This document shows, in pieces, positions 14,708 through 17,042 of a stretch of 17,042 nucleotides of DNA. The notes under the pieces were generated by a model. The model searched no databases. It saw only the letters and a program-made list of their open reading frames with translations, and had not been told where the DNA came from. Made by a program: the position numbers and the translations under genes. Origin of the DNA: an uncultured Clostridia bacterium (GTDB lineage: Bacteria; Bacillota; Clostridia; Oscillospirales; Oscillospiraceae); contig CALYTU010000020.1 of NCBI GenBank assembly GCA_945487445.1, positions 1 through 17,042 on the forward strand, written 5' to 3'. Position 1 is the first letter of the stretch. Every line of letters begins with the position of its first letter.

Positions 14708-15178
14708 ATGGGAAAAATCGCAATTTACCCGGGATTCTTCGACCCGTTTACCAACGGCCATCTGGATATCGTCCGGAAGGCAGCAGACATTTTTGAAAAG
14801 GTCTTTGTGGTCATCGGCGTCAATGCCGACAAGGCCCGTGCTTTCCCCGCCGACCGCATTGCGGAAGCGATCATGCAGACGTTGCGCCAGCAGAGATTGG
14901 ATAACTGTGAGGTTGTCATCTGGCAGGGCCTTGTGGCCGAGTACGCCCGTCTAAACGGGATCGGCTATATGATCCGCGGCCTGCGCAATAATACGGACTA
15001 TAACTATGAGGAGAACATAGCTGCGGTAAACAAGCTCATAAACCCCGAATTGGAATCTGTTTATTTCCGCTCCAATAACATTGCGCTTTCCTCCTCCATG
15101 GTGAAGGAGCTCAACAGTTTCGGAAAGGATGTATCTGAGTATGTTCCCTCCGCTATTCTGCCGCTTTTGAAGCGTTGA
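14708..15178 (+). CDS. coaD: Phosphopantetheine adenylyltransferase (variant CoaD)
   Basis: Adenylates 4'-phosphopantetheine to dephospho-CoA, the fourth step of CoA synthesis. The protein has 156 residues, normal length. The nucleotidyltransferase motif TNGH (His18), Lys42, Arg90 and Arg93 (MIRGLRNNTDYNYE) and LSSSMVKEL (127-135) match E. coli CoaD positions. Two deviations stand out: residue 10, usually Ser or Thr in G-S/T-FDP, is Phe (YPGFFDPFTNGH), and the segment before SSS reads FRSNNIAL instead of the usual SPEYSFI-like sequence. This may be a divergent CoaD or a CoaD-like enzyme with another substrate. AAAGGA (14693-14698) lies 9 nt before ATG. Confidence 0.88.
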   Translation: MGKIAIYPGFFDPFTNGHLDIVRKAADIFEKVFVVIGVNADKARAFPADRIAEAIMQTLRQQRLDNCEVVIWQGLVAEYARLNGIGYMIRGLRNNTDYNYEENIAAVNKLINPELESVYFRSNNIALSSSMVKELNSFGKDVSEYVPSAILPLLKR

Positions 15179-15255
15179 GCTTCGGCTCCTCATCCGGTAA
15201 GGGACCGGCGCCGTATTCTTTACGCGCCAACGTCGAGACGCAGAGGTGAGATGAA

Positions 15256-16248
15256 ATGCCAAAAACGGAAAAGCAGAAGCTCAAGCTCCTGATTTTGAAG
15301 GATTATTTGGAGCAGAATACCGATCCGGACCATCCTGCCACCATTCACGAGCTGCTGGCCTGTCTGGAGCGGGAGGGCATTCAAGCGGAGCGAAAAAGCG
15401 TCTACCGCGACATCCAACTGTTGATGGACTATGGTTGTGACATCGTGACCATCCGGGGAAAGAACGCGGGATACTATATAGCGGAAGGGAAGTTCGACCA
15501 GGCGGAGCTGAAGCTCCTGGCAGACGCAGTTTTAGCGTCCAAGTTTTTGACGGAGCGGAAGTCCTCCGACCTTCTGAAAAAGCTTGGCACGCTCACCAAC
15601 CGCCAGCGGGCTGTGGAGCTGCGCCGGACCATGCTGGTCTCCGGCCGGGTGAAGTCGATGAATGAGAGCGTCATCTATAACGTGGACGAACTGCACGAGG
15701 CCATCCGGGCCAACAGCCAGATCAACTTCCGCTACTTCGAGTGGGATCGAAACAAGGAACGAGTCTTCCGTAAGGGCCAGCGAACCGCCAGCCCCTACGC
15801 TCTGTGCTGGGACGACGCAAACTACTATCTGATCGCCCACACAGAAGAGCATGGCATTACCCATTTTCGCGTGGACAAAATGACGAATATCCGCCAAACC
15901 GGACATCCGCGGGTGCAGACGGAGCAGACCCGGAGCTTGGATCTTGCCAGCTATGGAAAACAGGTTTTTGGCATGTTCAACGGCAGACTGGAAACGGTGC
16001 GAATGCGCTTTGAGAACAGCCTTGCCGGTGTGGTGATCGACCGATTTGGCAAGGAAATTATCCTTATCCCGGATGGACCTGATCACTTCACCTGTATGGC
16101 CGAGGTTATGGTCTCGCCTCTGTTCTACGGCTGGATTGCATCCTTCGGAACGCGGGTCCGGCTCCTGTCTCCGGAATCCGTTGTCGATGGCTTCCGGGAA
16201 AACTGTGAAAATACGATGCGCCTTTACGAGACGGTCGCGCAGCATTGA
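15256..16248 (+). CDS. WYL-domain transcriptional regulator (DeoR/HTH_11 type)
   Basis: A 330-residue predicted DNA-binding regulator. A winged helix-turn-helix occupies about residues 8-75 (ATIHELLACLEREGIQAERK, SVYRDIQLLMDYG). The WYL domain is about 142-225 with its core at CWDDANYYLIAH (184-195) and HFRVDKM (203-209). A WCX-like C-terminal domain covers about 248-325. WYL proteins sense ligands, often nucleic-acid or nucleotide signals, and regulate nearby or global genes; the target here is unknown. GAGGTGAG (15243-15250) is 5 nt before ATG. It follows coaD by 77 nt and is complete. Its 3' end lies close to a broken manA on the other strand, whose frame runs antisense through this gene. 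Confidence 0.9.
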   Translation: MPKTEKQKLKLLILKDYLEQNTDPDHPATIHELLACLEREGIQAERKSVYRDIQLLMDYGCDIVTIRGKNAGYYIAEGKFDQAELKLLADAVLASKFLTERKSSDLLKKLGTLTNRQRAVELRRTMLVSGRVKSMNESVIYNVDELHEAIRANSQINFRYFEWDRNKERVFRKGQRTASPYALCWDDANYYLIAHTEEHGITHFRVDKMTNIRQTGHPRVQTEQTRSLDLASYGKQVFGMFNGRLETVRMRFENSLAGVVIDRFGKEIILIPDGPDHFTCMAEVMVSPLFYGWIASFGTRVRLLSPESVVDGFRENCENTMRLYETVAQH

Positions 16249-16305
16249 CGCGCGGCGCAGGTGCTTTTGAATGGCTTCCGGGGCTTCTGTGTGATGAAAA
16301 AAGAA

Positions 16306-16761
16306 ATCTTCAATGGCCTGACGCAACCCATCTTTCGTGCATCTATGATTCAGCCCATAGACCAGGCTGGCCTCCCGGCCCGCATCCAGCACATACCACA
16401 TTTCGGTCTTTCCTAACTGACCGTTTTCATGCTCTTTCGCATACTCATCTGTTGGATGTACCTGCACGGATAAATCCTGCTTCGCGTCGATGAATTTGAT
16501 TAGAATCGGAAGCGCAGTTTCTCCTTTATGTCGCTCACAAAGGTACTCGGGATGCTGTCTCAGTACCTCGGCAAGCTCCATCCCGTCATACTCTCCACCC
16601 ACAACATAGCTGAGTCCATCGGGATGCGTGGAACATTCCCATGTTTCCGCCAATGGAGATAGTTTGATTTGCTTTTCAAATTCGTCATTCAGACGATTGC
16701 CGCCCCAGAGATAATCCTTCCCGGAAGGACGGAGCAGCAAAGGCGCATTGCCCGTTTTCAT
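16306..16761 (-). pseudogene. manA: Mannose-6-phosphate isomerase (ManA, class I), truncated after ~152 codons
   Basis: ManA interconverts mannose 6-phosphate and fructose 6-phosphate and feeds GDP-mannose synthesis. The N-terminal half is well preserved: DYLWGGNRL (16-24), ETWECSTHPDGLS (39-51), the zinc ligands in LSVQVHPTDEYAKEHENG (Gln100, His102) and GKTEMWYV (Glu120). After RQAIED (about 147-152) the similarity stops. The family's next block, including the third zinc ligand in GTVHAIG, is absent in all three frames, and the WYL gene occupies the space. The frame stays open to 15532, giving a nominal product of about 409 residues of which the last ~255 are antisense translation of the WYL gene. 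ATG 16761 has GGAGG at 6 nt. The normal length is about 310-320 residues, so this is almost surely inactive. Confidence 0.78.
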
Positions 16762-16781
16762 CGTTGCCCTCCCGTTTTCTA

Positions 16782-17042
16782 TCAATATTCTAATGCGAAC
16801 TTCTGCTTATCGTGGACATTGATGTCCATTCCAAGCTGCACTTCGATCAGCTTCAATTCAGTATCTGCCATCACCGTATGGCGGCAGCCTGCGGACATGG
16901 TGATGACATCGCCTGCCTTAACCGCCTGCTCAAAGCCATCCACAATGGTCTTGCCGCTGCCGGAGATGACCACCCAAACCTCATCCCGGTTTTTGTGGCT
17001 ATGGTAGTTCATGCTGTGTCCGGCATTCAGTGTCACCTTGAT
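16782..17042 (-). CDS. Cupin domain, C-terminal end of a probable mannose-1-phosphate guanylyltransferase-type protein (5' end outside window)
   Basis: The last ~86 codons of a gene that enters the window from the right. The sequence GHSMNYHSHKNRDEVWVVI, GSGKTIVDGFEQAVKAGD and AGCRHTVMADTELKLIEVQLG is a single double-stranded beta-helix (cupin) with the metal-binding HxH and later His. It matches the phosphomannose-isomerase type II domain found at the C-terminus of mannose-1-phosphate guanylyltransferases. A stand-alone cupin is possible, but the frame is open to the window edge and the first in-window codons (IKVTLNAGH) look internal. It ends 20 nt before the manA start, which supports a mannose/GDP-mannose operon. 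Confidence 0.76.
   Translation of the reverse strand: MKVTLNAGHSMNYHSHKNRDEVWVVISGSGKTIVDGFEQAVKAGDVITMSAGCRHTVMADTELKLIEVQLGMDINVHDKQKFALEY

Overview
The window looks like a chromosomal segment of an anaerobic, low-G+C-phylum (Bacillota/Clostridia) bacterium with a fairly GC-rich genome, probably of the Oscillospirales type. This is inferred from gene content and protein style: a clostridial-type ThyA and DHFR, a GerMN-domain lipoprotein, strong AGGAGG ribosome binding sites, and a pgk-tpiA pair. No rRNA, tRNA, CRISPR array, prophage or complete insertion sequence was seen. Most of the window is housekeeping.

Layout. (1) Bases 1-8208, + strand: the 3' end of secA, then pgeF (purine nucleoside phosphorylase/YfiH family), a solute-binding lipoprotein that appears to start at CTG, thyA and folA (a coupled thymidylate/folate pair), a 120-bp MITE-like inverted-repeat element with a 9-bp flanking duplication, trmL, pgk, tpiA and a small CBS-pair protein. 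(2) Bases 8273-8387: two back-to-back intrinsic terminators separate this block from the next. (3) Bases 8394-12224, - strand: a tight four-gene operon, in transcription order a ComEA-like helix-hairpin-helix protein, an OmpR-family response regulator, a membrane histidine kinase and a lipoprotein with three GerMN-like repeats. The first genes overlap and the last two are 1 nt apart. (4) Bases 12225-12395: a divergent intergenic region with two near-consensus promoters that point towards each other, so the two 5' leaders should overlap. (5) Bases 12396-16248, + strand: a D,D-carboxypeptidase with an Arg-rich cytoplasmic tail, a family 4 uracil-DNA glycosylase (4-nt overlap), a variant CoaD and a WYL-domain regulator. 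(6) Bases 16306-17042, - strand: the 3' part of a nucleotidyltransferase-type cupin protein and a truncated manA whose second half is missing and whose reading frame runs antisense into the WYL gene.

How the genes fit together. thyA makes dTMP and dihydrofolate; folA recycles the dihydrofolate. pgk and tpiA serve lower and middle glycolysis. The regulator-kinase-GerMN lipoprotein order resembles the actinobacterial mtrA-mtrB-lpqB arrangement, and facing it across the promoter region is a cell-wall carboxypeptidase. That makes an envelope-sensing function a reasonable hypothesis. The most unusual items are this ComEA-headed signalling operon, the face-to-face promoters, the MITE-like element, the broken manA junction and the CTG-initiated lipoprotein. 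I found no clearly new defence or mobile system.
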